Assembly: GCA_050699515.1 (NCBI GenBank)
Contig: JBOHFF010000052.1
Location: 23,785-87,784 of the forward strand
From: GCA-003244245 sp050699515
GTDB taxonomy: Bacteria; Actinomycetota; Actinomycetes; Mycobacteriales; Pseudonocardiaceae
DNA length: 64,000 bases
Reading direction: 5' to 3'
Shown: positions 35,988 through 48,232 of the stretch, in pieces
Layout of the letters: every line of letters begins with the position of its first letter
How positions within the stretch are numbered: the stretch's first letter is position 1
Translations under genes and position numbers: made by a program
The notes under the pieces: generated by a model
Seen by the model: only the letters and a program-made list of their open reading frames with translations
Database searches by the model: none
Told to the model about the DNA's origin: nothing

Positions 35988-37886
35988 ATGAGAACAGTGA
36001 ACACTCGACAATCTCCGACCGTCCCGGACCGCCGTGTGGTCACTGTCGCGGTTCTCGACGGATTCTTCGGGTGCGGGAGTGGCGCTGGATGGTCCAACCG
36101 GGCATTGATCGAAATTCTCGCTGAGGTGTTGCCCGTCGAGACCGATCTGGTCATTTTGCCGGTGCGTGTTGATGCAGTCCGCGACCGCTGGCAACAGGAA
36201 TGGTGCCGTGGGCTGAAGGAAACGCTGGCGCGATCCGGCCGGCGGATCAAGGTACGCGCCCTGGAGGGCGGGCGGGGCAGTCATGGTGAACCGGAGTTGA
36301 CCGGTGCTGTAGAGCGGGAGATCGCCCGGCTGCGCGGGGAGTATCGGCGCGGGCTCACTGTGCTCTGCGATGTCGGATTCTCGGGTGCGGCGGCGCGATC
36401 CACAGTGGATTCGGCGTGGACGACGGTGATTGTCCCGCGGACCAGTGCGCTGCTGGTCCAACCGGAATTCGTCGACCGAGTGGAGTGGGAGCGTGAGTCA
36501 CTGCGGAGCGCGGCGCGGAAGAATGTATGGATCGCCGCGATCTCGGACTATATGCGTATGCACCTGATTGAGCAGATCGGTGTGCCTGACTCGGCGGTTG
36601 TCGAGCTGCGCAACGGCATCAGCAGGATGGACGCCGAACCGGGGTCAGCTGGCATGATCAAGCTGCCGCCCGCCGCGCGGGACGGTTTCTGGCTGGCTAT
36701 GGGTCGTGCTGTGCCGGAGAAGGGTTTCGAGGACCTGCTCGACGCCTTGTGCCTGCTCCGCGATAGCGGGGTACGGGTGCCGCATACCGTACTGGCGGCA
36801 GTCGGCGACGGTGTGGATCTTTTGCCCTATCAGCAGCGATTGGCCGGGCGGGTGGCTCGCGAACAGCTGGATGTCAGCCTGCTGACCCGGTTCTCTCCCC
36901 AGGTGCGAGGTCTGCTGGCGCACCACTCGATCGTGGGTGTGATCGTGCCTTCACGGGCCGAGCCGTTCGGCCGGATCCCGCTGGAGGCTTACGCTGCCGG
37001 GGCGGCACCGGTCATCACGACGCGGACAGGTGGCCTGACGGAGCTTGTCGTCGAGGGTGAATCGGGGTATCTCGCCGCGCCCGGTGATCCGGCCGATCTG
37101 GCGCAGGCTCTGCGGCGCGCGGCCATGGCGGACGCCGACACGCGCCAGCAAATGCGCGAACAGGGTTGGGAGATCTTGCGCGGATTCGACTACCGGGACT
37201 CGGTGCGGTCCCTGCTTCGCCAGCTCGCTCCCTGGTTCACGCCAGCCGACCGATCTGTGGTCCGGGTCGGCGCGACTGCCGGGCGCTTCGCTGCGAGTTC
37301 CGGCGTGGTGGTGGTGCAGGTGCCCGAGGTGTGCACCTGGAATCCATACGTGGCCGCAGCAGAGGCTGCCCTCACGGCGCAGGGTGTTCGCGTCTTGCGT
37401 CCGGGCCTGTGCTGTGACGTGCCAGGGCCCGTAGCTCACCCGTTCAATCAGCCGGTTGAGGTCGACGCCACCACGATCGTGCACCTGCACTGGCCGGAAA
37501 AGCTGGCCCACCAGCTCGGTGTGGATGCGACCGTCGCGGTACTGCGTGGCTTGGTGGAGCGCGGCGCGAAGATCGTTCAGACGGTGCACAACGTCCATCC
37601 GCACGAGGCCACGCCGGAACTGGTGACGTTCTTGCGGGTGGTGGACGAGCTGACGGCCGGGGTGCATTTCTTCTCCTCCGACCATGAGGCGGCAGCGCGT
37701 GCTGCACCTGGCGTACCCGAAGTTCGCGCCTCCCATGCCGCCGAGCGCTTCGCTGGTGGCGGGGTCGGTGGGTCTTTTTGGGCGTCTCCGCGGCTACAAG
37801 GGGACGGTCGGGTTCGCTCGTACCTACCTGCAGGCCCTCGGCGCCGAGGCCAAGTTGGTCGTCTCCGGACACGTGGACGAGCCTGA
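35988..37886 (+). CDS. Two-module glycosyltransferase, 3' end probably frameshifted
   Basis: ATG 35988 has GGGGAGG upstream. Residues about 1-430 form a GT4-like glycosyltransferase with FWLAMGRAVPEKGFEDLLDA and the donor-binding end PSRAEPFGRIPLEAYAAGAA followed by GGLTELVVEGESGYLAAPGD. From about residue 440 a second GT N-terminal half begins (PEVCTWNPYVAAAEAALTAQ, TIVHLHWPEKLAHQ, KIVQTVHNVHPHE). It runs out at AGVHFFSSDHEAAAR, and the last 70 residues have no GT character. The matching C-terminal half is encoded in the overlapping next ORF, so a +1 event near 37690 may split one protein. Confidence 0.8.
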   Translation: MRTVNTRQSPTVPDRRVVTVAVLDGFFGCGSGAGWSNRALIEILAEVLPVETDLVILPVRVDAVRDRWQQEWCRGLKETLARSGRRIKVRALEGGRGSHGEPELTGAVEREIARLRGEYRRGLTVLCDVGFSGAAARSTVDSAWTTVIVPRTSALLVQPEFVDRVEWERESLRSAARKNVWIAAISDYMRMHLIEQIGVPDSAVVELRNGISRMDAEPGSAGMIKLPPAARDGFWLAMGRAVPEKGFEDLLDALCLLRDSGVRVPHTVLAAVGDGVDLLPYQQRLAGRVAREQLDVSLLTRFSPQVRGLLAHHSIVGVIVPSRAEPFGRIPLEAYAAGAAPVITTRTGGLTELVVEGESGYLAAPGDPADLAQALRRAAMADADTRQQMREQGWEILRGFDYRDSVRSLLRQLAPWFTPADRSVVRVGATAGRFAASSGVVVVQVPEVCTWNPYVAAAEAALTAQGVRVLRPGLCCDVPGPVAHPFNQPVEVDATTIVHLHWPEKLAHQLGVDATVAVLRGLVERGAKIVQTVHNVHPHEATPELVTFLRVVDELTAGVHFFSSDHEAAARAAPGVPEVRASHAAERFAGGGVGGSFWASPRLQGDGRVRSYLPAGPRRRGQVGRLRTRGRA

Positions 37887-39456
37887 GGTTCACTGTGGCC
37901 TGGCCAAGCTTGCGGGCGAGTACCCCGGGTTGGACTACCGATCGGGATTCGTCCCCGAGGAGCGGTTTTGGCGGTTGTTCGGCGAGGTGGAGTGGGTCGC
38001 CCTGCCGTATCGGCGGTTGTACTCCAGCGGAGTCTTGGTCGCCGCGCTGCAGCTCGGCCGGCGGATCATCAGTCCCGTCCCGACCGGCGGCACCAGTCTG
38101 TACGGCACCGGACTGGACCAGGGTCGATGGCGGACGATCCAGCCGTGGGACGACACCCGGGCCATCGAGGAGCTGCTGGCTACCCGGGAGGCCCAGGTCC
38201 CGCAGGTCGGGGAGCTGGCCCTGCCGTCGTGGCCGCAAGCCGCCGAGGCGATGGCCAACTTCTACGCCCGGCTCATCAAGGACGCCGCCACGCCAGCGGC
38301 CCGATCGACCCGCATCGGCAGTGACGCGCCCACGGGATGCACGCCGGTGCCTGTTCACGCCCGATCCACCGACGGCGAGGTGTTCGACTTCGGCACGCAC
38401 GCCAACGACTTCCTGATCCGTCGGGAGGAGTCGCTGGCCACCGAGACGTTCCTGGTTCGGGTGCCCGGCGGTGGAGCCGTCCCGGAGCACGTGCACACCG
38501 ACATGGAGCAGACCTTCGTGTTCGTCTCGGGGGTCGGGGAGGCGACGCTGAGCCGCGGCGAGGAGCAGACCAGGCGGTTTGTCTGCGTGCCCGGTGATGT
38601 GGTGTTCGTGCCGGCGGGCTGGCGGCACACGGTGCTCGCGCATTCGGTCGAGGGCCTTGTCTACCTCACCGTCAACTCCTTCGTGCCCGGCGCCGACCGC
38701 ATCGGTGCCTCCGCGGTCGCCCACGCCGAGGCGGTCCAGCCCAGCTTCCGGGCGACCGCGGAGGCACCGCAGGCCGCCTACGCCGAGCCCTTGGCGATCT
38801 TCCGGTCAGCGGAAACAGCCTTCCGGCTCGACGAAGGCAGCCGGCGGATGTGGCCACGGGATTTCACTGCGCTGGACACGACGTTGCGCCGGGATCCCAA
38901 CACCTACCGAGTCCGGCGGCTCGGCCCGTTCGAGTACGTCAAGCCGGTCACCGCCCGCCCGCGGATCCTCAGCACTGAGCTGGCTGACCGGCTCTTCGCG
39001 GCAGCAAGTGGTCACCTGCCGGTGCTGGTCGAGGGCTCCCAGTCGCCGATCTCGGTGAAGGCGCCCTGCGAGGAATCAGACCTCGACATCCTCGTCGCGG
39101 TGGAGTCCGGGGACGACCTGACGCTAGCCCGCAAGGTGCTCGACAGCCTCGCCGAGCAGATGGACCACGTCCCGGTACCGCTCTCGCTCGGTGTGGTGCA
39201 CGCCCGCTGGCTGAACCTGCCGAACTTCTACTCCGCACTCTCCCTCGACCCGGCCGCGCCGGACCGGCAGTGGTGGACCGCCACCGACCCTGATCGGCTC
39301 TGCGAGGCCACCAGACGCATCCGGCGGGGTTTAAACCTTCTTCGGGAACCACACACGGTCCGCGGCATGCTGACCCGCTCGCTGGAGGTCGCCGGCCGCG
39401 GCACGGAGCAGATCGGTGAATGGCGCTTGATCCCGAGGTGGAGTGGCTACGTATGA
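37684..39456 (+). CDS. Glycosyltransferase half + cupin + nucleotidyltransferase-like domain
   Basis: Residues about 1-210 are the C-terminal half of a GT-B glycosyltransferase (GSVGLFGRLRGYKGTVGFAR, KLVVSGHVDEPEV, LPYRRLYSSGVLVAALQLGR). A cupin follows at about 255-330, with PGGGAVPEHVHTDMEQTFVF and VPAGWRHTVLAH providing the metal His and Glu residues. The C-terminal part has VEGSQSPISVKAPCEESDLD followed by ILVAV, a GSx(n)SDxD nucleotidyltransferase motif. ATG 37684 lacks a ribosome binding site and lies 200 nt inside the previous gene, which supports a frameshift. The SDR gene overlaps by 4 nt (ATGA). Confidence 0.75.
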   Translation: MRRQRVLHLAYPKFAPPMPPSASLVAGSVGLFGRLRGYKGTVGFARTYLQALGAEAKLVVSGHVDEPEVHCGLAKLAGEYPGLDYRSGFVPEERFWRLFGEVEWVALPYRRLYSSGVLVAALQLGRRIISPVPTGGTSLYGTGLDQGRWRTIQPWDDTRAIEELLATREAQVPQVGELALPSWPQAAEAMANFYARLIKDAATPAARSTRIGSDAPTGCTPVPVHARSTDGEVFDFGTHANDFLIRREESLATETFLVRVPGGGAVPEHVHTDMEQTFVFVSGVGEATLSRGEEQTRRFVCVPGDVVFVPAGWRHTVLAHSVEGLVYLTVNSFVPGADRIGASAVAHAEAVQPSFRATAEAPQAAYAEPLAIFRSAETAFRLDEGSRRMWPRDFTALDTTLRRDPNTYRVRRLGPFEYVKPVTARPRILSTELADRLFAAASGHLPVLVEGSQSPISVKAPCEESDLDILVAVESGDDLTLARKVLDSLAEQMDHVPVPLSLGVVHARWLNLPNFYSALSLDPAAPDRQWWTATDPDRLCEATRRIRRGLNLLREPHTVRGMLTRSLEVAGRGTEQIGEWRLIPRWSGYV

Positions 39457-40292
39457 CCACAATGAGTGTCTGCCGGGTCGTCATCGGCGCTACAGGGCAA
39501 ATAGGCTCTGCGCTGGCCGCACACTTACACTCGGTCGCCGGCCGCCTGATCGCGGTCGATCGAGTCAGCAGCGACGGCCCGGTACCAGTGATCGGCTGCG
39601 ACGTCACTGACCCAGCATTCGCGGACCTGCTGGCCGTGCAGCTAGCCAGGTGCACGCGTGCAGAGCTATACCACACTTCCGGCTGGGTACCGCCGCTGGC
39701 AAAGATCGACAACACTCCGACCGACACGTTCGCCACCGCGGTCACCCAGAACCTGACCAGCGCCTACGCTGCACTGCGCTCCTTCGCCCTGACCACCGGG
39801 GAACTCGGCCTGCACGCCGCCGCAGTCGCGGTGACCTCGGTAGGTGCGCACCGAGCGCACCGGTACCACGTCGGCTACGACGCCGCGAAGGCCGGCGTAG
39901 AGTCCGTGGTCCGCACCCTGGCCCTGGAGTACGGACCACGGCTGTCGGTGCGGGCCTTCGCGTTGGGTCCGCTAGCCGAGTCGACCAGCACCGCCGCCGA
40001 TGGTGAGGCATTGTCAGCGTTGGTTCGGCTGGTGCCGCTGGGCCGCTACGCCCGCATGGCGGAGGTCGCCGAGGCTATAGCCCTGTTCGGCGGCCCGGCG
40101 TTCGACCCGGCGAACGGGCACACTCTGATCTACGACGGTGGGCTATCGGTGCAGCTGCGGCCGGTCGAGGTGGAACGGGCGCCGCCCGGGGAGTCGGGCA
40201 CGCTCGGTAATCTGCATCCAGGACATCCTCGCCGAGCCGATCTCCCGGCCGGTGGGTCGGGGCGGGTTGATCAACGGACGGAGCGCATCTGA
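39453..40292 (+). CDS. Short-chain dehydrogenase/reductase
   Basis: ATG 39453 overlaps the preceding stop (ATGA). The 279-aa protein has the Rossmann motif VVIGATGQIGSALAAHL, VTSVGAHRAHRYHVGYDAAK with catalytic Ser and YxxxK, and the C-terminal FDPANGHTLIYDGGLSVQL typical of classical SDRs. The remaining tail after VQL is Arg/Gly-rich and atypical. It is embedded between the glycosyltransferase/cupin gene and glyQS, so it probably belongs to the same pathway. The cofactor is NAD(P); the substrate is unknown. Confidence 0.85.
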   Translation: MTTMSVCRVVIGATGQIGSALAAHLHSVAGRLIAVDRVSSDGPVPVIGCDVTDPAFADLLAVQLARCTRAELYHTSGWVPPLAKIDNTPTDTFATAVTQNLTSAYAALRSFALTTGELGLHAAAVAVTSVGAHRAHRYHVGYDAAKAGVESVVRTLALEYGPRLSVRAFALGPLAESTSTAADGEALSALVRLVPLGRYARMAEVAEAIALFGGPAFDPANGHTLIYDGGLSVQLRPVEVERAPPGESGTLGNLHPGHPRRADLPAGGSGRVDQRTERI

Positions 40293-40293
40293 C

Positions 40294-43269
<2,976 letters not shown>

Positions 43270-43439
43270 TGGGAGCTACCGCCGATTCCGTCTCGACCCA
43301 AAATAGTGCGACAATCCGGCCACAGTTCACCAATGACTTTTTTGCACCCCTGGCCCCGAAACAAGAAGACCACGACTAAATCGCCACACCAGTGAGTCAA
43401 CCGATCCTAGACCACTACGCGCTGGAGAGGAGGGCATGG

Positions 43440-44930
43440 CTACCTGGCATCAGCCTGACGCTGACCTTCAGCGTGGATGGAGCGGAGCTGATCTTGCAGG
43501 GATCGGAGGGAGGCTGGGCGGCGGGATGGGGGGACCGCAGCCAGATCCTCCTCCAGGCGCCGCAACACCAGTGAGCAGCGCTGCGAGCGCACCGTGGCCA
43601 ACCGGCGCAACGCCAGCTGCGCAGTAGGCACCGCACGATCCAGGTCACCGGTCGCGAGGTGCGCCCGGGCCAGCCGCACCGCGTGAAACACCGCAATGCG
43701 CGGTGTAGTGCCTGGATCCGTGACTCGGCGACCGAGGACCTGCTCAGCGCTGCCCACCAGGGCACGGGAGTCACGGGAGGTCGCCGCGGCGAGAGTGAGC
43801 GTGCCCTGGGCTACGAAGCCCTCCAGGCTGGCCGGCCCGAACCAGCCCAGATACGGCGGGCGGGTATCCAGCGCGCCGGGCGTGTCCAGCAGGGCACGGG
43901 CCTCCTCAGCGGTGGCGTGGAAGCCGCGCGCATTGCCCACCGCAGCCTGAGCCATGGCGAAGCGACTCGCCGCCAGCGCCCGCATCGCGACCGGAGTGGC
44001 GCGGGCCGCCTCGTATGCGGCGTTGGCCAGCTCCACAGCATCCCGGGCGGCCCGGCCCAGATCGACGCCGTCGCCCAGCCGGCCTTGATGCACCCGAGCC
44101 TGGCCCATCTCGGCGAGCAGGAGGGTGCCTATCGAGCGATCACCCGCGGTGTGCGCGGCCCGCAGCCCACTGATGAAGTACCGCTGGCACAGGCCGTATT
44201 GCCGTGCGTCGTTCGCCATCCAGGCGGCCACCTGCGCCAGCTGCGCCCACTCGGCGAGCAGCCGGTCGGCCACCGCTGCGCTGGTGAACCTCGCCTGCCG
44301 CAGGAGCTTGGCCACCCACGTCAGATGATGGTGCACGAAACGCAGGTTGTCCGCATTCCCACCCTCGACATCGCCCAGACGGCGAATGCTGGCAGTGGTG
44401 GCGGCCACCGTGTCCACCATGGCGGAGGTGACAGTGATGCTGCACCGCTCGCTGGCCAGCGTGGCGAACGAGGCACCCCGGGTGGCCAGCCGGTCGACGT
44501 AGTCCCAGGCCGGACCGGTCAAGGTGGCTCCGCTGACCGCGAGAAAGATGCGGCGGTCCATCCCGATCGTGCCTCCGGTGTGGCGGAGCCAGTCGTCCAG
44601 GACCTCCACGGTACCCATCGTCGTCCAGGGCAGCCGCAGCTCAGCGTCAGCGGGCACCCAGAACTCGGCGGGCTGGGCCCGGCCGGACCACACCTGCGCG
44701 ACCGGCACCTCCCGGTCCAGCGCATCAGAGAGCAGGTGTGCCACCACGGTCGGGAGCGGATCACGCGGTACCCGATCGTGGTGCACCCAGTCCGAGACCG
44801 TGCTGCGTCCCACAGATCCCGGGCCGAGCGAATCATTGATCACCTCGGCCAACTGGCTCAGTGACCAGCCCAGCTCACCCAGCAACGCCCCCAGCACCGC
44901 ATTACCCCGCCGCCCAACCCCCATACCCAC
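43440..44930 (-). CDS. XRE-family regulator with TPR-like helical repeats
   Basis: The first 80 residues hold a helix-turn-helix (LGALLGELGWSLSQLAEVIN, GPGSVGRSTVSDWVHHDRVP). The remaining 400 residues are helical and Ala-rich, resembling the tetratricopeptide sensor part of actinobacterial XRE proteins (HHHLTWVAKLLRQARFTSAA, GLCQRYFISGLRAAHTAGDR, ARDAVELANAAYEAARA). Such proteins often control neighbouring biosynthetic genes. Its convergent position to glyQS, and 100 nt downstream of grdB, makes either cluster a possible target. Confidence 0.82.
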   Translation of the reverse strand: MGMGVGRRGNAVLGALLGELGWSLSQLAEVINDSLGPGSVGRSTVSDWVHHDRVPRDPLPTVVAHLLSDALDREVPVAQVWSGRAQPAEFWVPADAELRLPWTTMGTVEVLDDWLRHTGGTIGMDRRIFLAVSGATLTGPAWDYVDRLATRGASFATLASERCSITVTSAMVDTVAATTASIRRLGDVEGGNADNLRFVHHHLTWVAKLLRQARFTSAAVADRLLAEWAQLAQVAAWMANDARQYGLCQRYFISGLRAAHTAGDRSIGTLLLAEMGQARVHQGRLGDGVDLGRAARDAVELANAAYEAARATPVAMRALAASRFAMAQAAVGNARGFHATAEEARALLDTPGALDTRPPYLGWFGPASLEGFVAQGTLTLAAATSRDSRALVGSAEQVLGRRVTDPGTTPRIAVFHAVRLARAHLATGDLDRAVPTAQLALRRLATVRSQRCSLVLRRLEEDLAAVPPSRRPASLRSLQDQLRSIHAEGQRQADAR

Positions 44931-45059
44931 CCTCCGATAACCGCAAGAACCAGCGCAACGGCCGACGATAACCGATCATCACCACGATTGTGATTGCTTA
45001 AAGCGTCGACTCCAGGCCCACTACAAGCCAAACCGACGCAGCGACTCGCCGTTCGTTCC

Positions 45060-46379
45060 TCAACGACGGCAGTCAGCCCCACCGCGTTCCCCGTCGACCT
45101 CGAAGATCGTCGGATGTTCGACGGCGGTGGCGACCGCGTCGAGGGCGCGCTGCACCAGCTGGCGCCGCCACTGGTGTTCGGCGGCCGGGGACAGGCTCGG
45201 ATCGCCCGAGGGGTAGGGGATGCCCCGACCCGGCACGATCCGCGGCGCACCCACCTGCTCGGCGATCGTGACGAGGTTAGTGATCACGGCGGTGGGGATG
45301 CCGGCTCGTTCCAGTTCCTTGGCAAGCGTTGACCCGCAACGCGTCCCGGTTCCTCAAGTGGCGGTCAGGATCGCCGCCTGCACGCCGGCTTTGCGCAGCT
45401 CCGCGGCCCATTCGACGCCAAAGCGCCGCGCGGTGGCCACCGTAGTGCCATTACCCACCGTGACCATGAACTCGCCGTGCAGCCGGCCGATCGCGCCCTC
45501 GCGCTCCAGCGCCCGGGCGGCGTCCAGCGGCAGCAGCCGGTTCGGGTCGGCGTTGGCGGCGGTGGTCGCGAAGCCGCCGGCGACCGACTCCCACGTCCCG
45601 GAGGCCAGCGCGTCGATCCCGTCGATCTGGTAGCGCAACCAGCGGGTTGCGCGGGCCGATTCGAGCCGGTCCGGGTTACCGGCGGGCACCACGGCGCCCT
45701 CGGTGACCAGCGCGACGGTGACACCGGCGGCCTCGTCGACCGGGGCGGCCGGCTCGACCCTGTCGAAGCCACCGACGGGAACCTCCGTGGCTTCCCGATC
45801 TCCACCGAGCCGGCGCAACACGAGCTCGACGGCCCGGGCTGCGGCGCGCTGCTCGACCAGCTCACCGATCCGGGCGATCGGGGTGACCCGGCCATCCGCC
45901 GCGGTCAGCGCCGCGCCGGTGGCCAGCCTCCCGATGGCGGCGGCGACCTTCTGCACGGTCGGGCGCATCTCCCGGGCTGTGGCACCCGCAGCGATCACGG
46001 GTGCCTCGCCCGCGTCGGAGATGCCGGGGTTGTCCGGGTGCATCGAGGCCAACGCTGGCAGGCCGTCCGCATGCGCGGCGGCGACCAGCCGGGCGCAGGC
46101 CAGCCCGTAACGACCGCTGCCGAAGGCGGGACCGGCGACCAGGAACTCGGCCCCGGCGCTGCGGGCCATCTCCAGCAGCTCAACGGCGACGGCAGCGTTG
46201 GACGCCGCGTGGTTGTCACCGCAGACCAGCGTCGCCACGACCTGGTGCTCGGCGCCGAGCAACTGGGCCAGCAGCCGCCCCGGGCCGACAGCGCCCTCAA
46301 CCACCCGGGGGCCGGTACCGGCGGCCTCCTCACCACCGAGCCCGGCGTAGAACTGGTTGACGTAGTGCACGATGCGCAT
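45060..46379 (-). CDS. grdB: Glycine/sarcosine/betaine reductase component B selenoprotein GrdB (Sec at codon 342)
   Basis: The start ATG 46379 overlaps the grdE stop (TGATG). Residues 1-341 read MRIVHYVNQFYAGLGGEEAA, QVVATLVCGDNHAASNAAVA, GPAFGSGRYGLACARLVAAA and GGFATTAANADPNRLLPLDA. A TGA at 45354-45356 then lies in AAILTAT-Sec-GTGTRCGSTL, and the frame continues through AKELERAGIPTAVITNLVTI and RIVPGRGIPYPSGDPSL to 439 residues, the full GrdB length. As I recall the family motif is UxxCxxC; here the middle Cys is Gly345 and only Cys348 remains. GrdB forms the selenium adduct with the substrate held by the GrdE pyruvoyl group. A SECIS-like hairpin follows the TGA. Confidence 0.93.
45326..45342 (-). 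promoter_or_regulatory. Bacterial SECIS-like hairpin after the grdB UGA
   Basis: Eleven bases after the TGA, GCGTTG-CGGGT-CAACGC forms a perfect 6-bp stem with a 5-nt loop. Loop GGU lies at +20 to +22, close to the GGU of the E. coli fdhF SECIS. This would recruit SelB for selenocysteine insertion. Confidence 0.75.
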
Positions 46380-47686
46380 CAGGCCGTGCCTTTCCCGACT
46401 GCTGGCGGACCAGCTGCTGTGTCGACCAGTTGTTGTGCCGGCCGGCAGGTCAGCCACCCGGCGCCCAGTGGGCTCAGCGCGGACAGGATCGCCGCCGTGG
46501 GCACCTCGACCGCAGCGCACGCCTGCGCGTCGGCGATGCGCAGCCGCGTGCCGCCCAGCGCCCGCTCGACCTCCGGGAGCGCGATCCGCTGGTCGTAGTT
46601 GCCGGTGCTGATCACCGCGCCCCGTCGCGGGCCGGCGACCAGGGGTGGACCGGTTCCATCGGCGCCGGACATCTCGGCGTAGAGCGCCACCGCGGTGAGA
46701 CCGTCGGCTTCCAGGGCGTCGACCTTCAACATCAGGTCGTTGTCCGCGTTACCGGCGCCTTCCTTGGTTACGATGGCGGCATCGAAGCCGGCGGCGCGGC
46801 ACAGCCAGGCGGCATGCTCGGAGACCAGCTCCTTGTCTTTCTGCTCCACCGGTTCCGGGCACAGCACCACACCGGCAAAGCACAGGTCCTGGCCGTCGCG
46901 GGCTCGAAGCTCGGCGATCACCGGGTGGTTCTGGTGCAGGTAGGTGGGGTTGCGCAGGGCCGGGTGCCCGTACTGGCCGCTGACCACGGCCCCGTCCTCG
47001 ATCTCGGCGGGGTCGAACAGGGTCGGCAGGCTGCCCGCCATGCTGCGGCCGTAGACGAAGACGTCCTTGAATGCGCCCTGGGTCTGCAGATTGGTGATCA
47101 CCCCGACTCGGGGCAGCCCGCCGGTGGGGGTACCCGGGCGGTGCGGTGGTGCCAGCTCCTCGACCGTGTCGGGCGCGGCGTCGACGGCGGCGTCGGCCAG
47201 GTGCACGGCCAGTCGCAGCAGCCCGCGGCGCAGCGCCACCTCGGCGTCCTGCCAGGACGCGTCGTCGGCGCGGTCGAACTCGATCACGATGTTGTGCGTG
47301 CGGCTGAACGGGCAGCGCTGGGCGGCCGGACCGGACATGTCGATCAGGCCTTCCTGGTTGCGGGGCAGGTACCCGGCGGCGAGCACCGCGGCCCCGCGCA
47401 GCACGTGCGTGTCGCCGGCGCGCTTGCGGTCAGCCGGCACCACCCAGCCCGGAAACACTCCCCCGCCTGGCCCTTTGGAGCGTGGCTCCACCACGTCGAG
47501 CGGCGCGATGATCCGTGTCCGGTCCCCTGGCGCGGCGACGTGCACCCGCACCGACGCCAACGCCGGATCGGTGAACAACCCCTCGGCCCGGTCCCGGTCA
47601 ACGGTGAGGTGGTGCTGCTCGAACCGGGTGGCGGTACCGAGCTCGACGGTGTGCACCTCGTGCACGATGCGTCGCAATGCCGGCAC
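46379..47686 (-). CDS. grdE: Glycine/sarcosine/betaine reductase component B proprotein GrdE
   Basis: GTG 47686, with GGGAGA upstream, starts a 435-aa protein: MPALRRIVHEVHTVELGTAT, RFEQHHLTVDRD, GVITNLQTQGAFKDVFVYGR, NPTYLHQNHPVIAEL, DLCFAGVVLCPEPVEQKDKE and KEGAGNADNDLMLKVDALEA. It follows the GrdE family over its length. The family is autocleaved at an internal Cys to create the pyruvoyl group that binds the amine substrate as a Schiff base; Cys269 in DLCFAG is the best candidate. Which of glycine, sarcosine or betaine is used cannot be read from the sequence. Confidence 0.9.
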   Translation of the reverse strand: MPALRRIVHEVHTVELGTATRFEQHHLTVDRDRAEGLFTDPALASVRVHVAAPGDRTRIIAPLDVVEPRSKGPGGGVFPGWVVPADRKRAGDTHVLRGAAVLAAGYLPRNQEGLIDMSGPAAQRCPFSRTHNIVIEFDRADDASWQDAEVALRRGLLRLAVHLADAAVDAAPDTVEELAPPHRPGTPTGGLPRVGVITNLQTQGAFKDVFVYGRSMAGSLPTLFDPAEIEDGAVVSGQYGHPALRNPTYLHQNHPVIAELRARDGQDLCFAGVVLCPEPVEQKDKELVSEHAAWLCRAAGFDAAIVTKEGAGNADNDLMLKVDALEADGLTAVALYAEMSGADGTGPPLVAGPRRGAVISTGNYDQRIALPEVERALGGTRLRIADAQACAAVEVPTAAILSALSPLGAGWLTCRPAQQLVDTAAGPPAVGKGTA

Positions 47687-47713
47687 GACCGTCTCCCATC
47701 GACGACATCGGTG

Positions 47714-47727
47714 CCTGCATCGTAACC
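47714..47727 (-). promoter_or_regulatory. Promoter-like sequence of the grdEB operon
   Basis: The minus strand reads GGTTACGATGCAGG, identical to the sequence upstream of grdC (33575-33588). TACGAT fits an actinobacterial -10 and lies about 35 nt before the grdE GTG. No clear -35 is visible. Confidence 0.55.
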
Positions 47728-47798
47728 GCCGATCGGGCCTTCAGGGGTACCCAGGTGGTCTCATGACTGTGGCGTGAAGTTGACTCAGACTGGGTCTC

Positions 47799-48197
47799 AT
47801 GACCCTGGCCAGGACGTGGTACGCCTTGGCGGCACTGATCACCGCGACGACCGTGGCCGCACCCGCCGCCACCGCAGGCGAGCCCACGACGGCGCCGGAG
47901 ACCTTCCTCGTGCTCGGCATTGCGGTCCGTGGTGAGGGTCAGTTCGTCACACTGCGCTGCGACCCACCGAGCGGCACTCACCCACTCGCCGAGGCCGCCT
48001 GCAAGGCCCTGGTGGCGGCCGGTGGCGACCTCGACAAAGTCGTCGGGAAGCCTGACACGCTCTGCCCGGCCAGCTACGATCCGGTGACCGCAACCGCCTC
48101 CGGCAGCTACCAGGGCACGAAGGTGCTCTTCCGGCGGAGCTACTCCAACCCCTGCGACCTCGCCAAGGGAACCGCCCCCGTCTTCCAGTTCCGGTGA
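47799..48197 (+). CDS. Secreted subtilisin-inhibitor-like (SSI) protein
   Basis: A signal peptide (WYALAALITATTVAAPAATA) precedes about 105 residues. LRCDPPSGTHPLAEAACKAL and LCPASYDPVTATASGSYQGT, ending in FRRSYSNPCDLAKGTAPVF, give the four conserved Cys residues of SSI inhibitors. By alignment with CPMVYDP of Streptomyces SSI, the P1 residue would be Ala in CPASYDP, suggesting elastase- or subtilisin-like rather than trypsin-like targets. It is divergent from grdE. Confidence 0.92.
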   Translation: MTLARTWYALAALITATTVAAPAATAGEPTTAPETFLVLGIAVRGEGQFVTLRCDPPSGTHPLAEAACKALVAAGGDLDKVVGKPDTLCPASYDPVTATASGSYQGTKVLFRRSYSNPCDLAKGTAPVFQFR

Positions 48198-48232
48198 CGC
48201 TCCTGAGTGATCAGCACGGATAGGGTTCAGGA

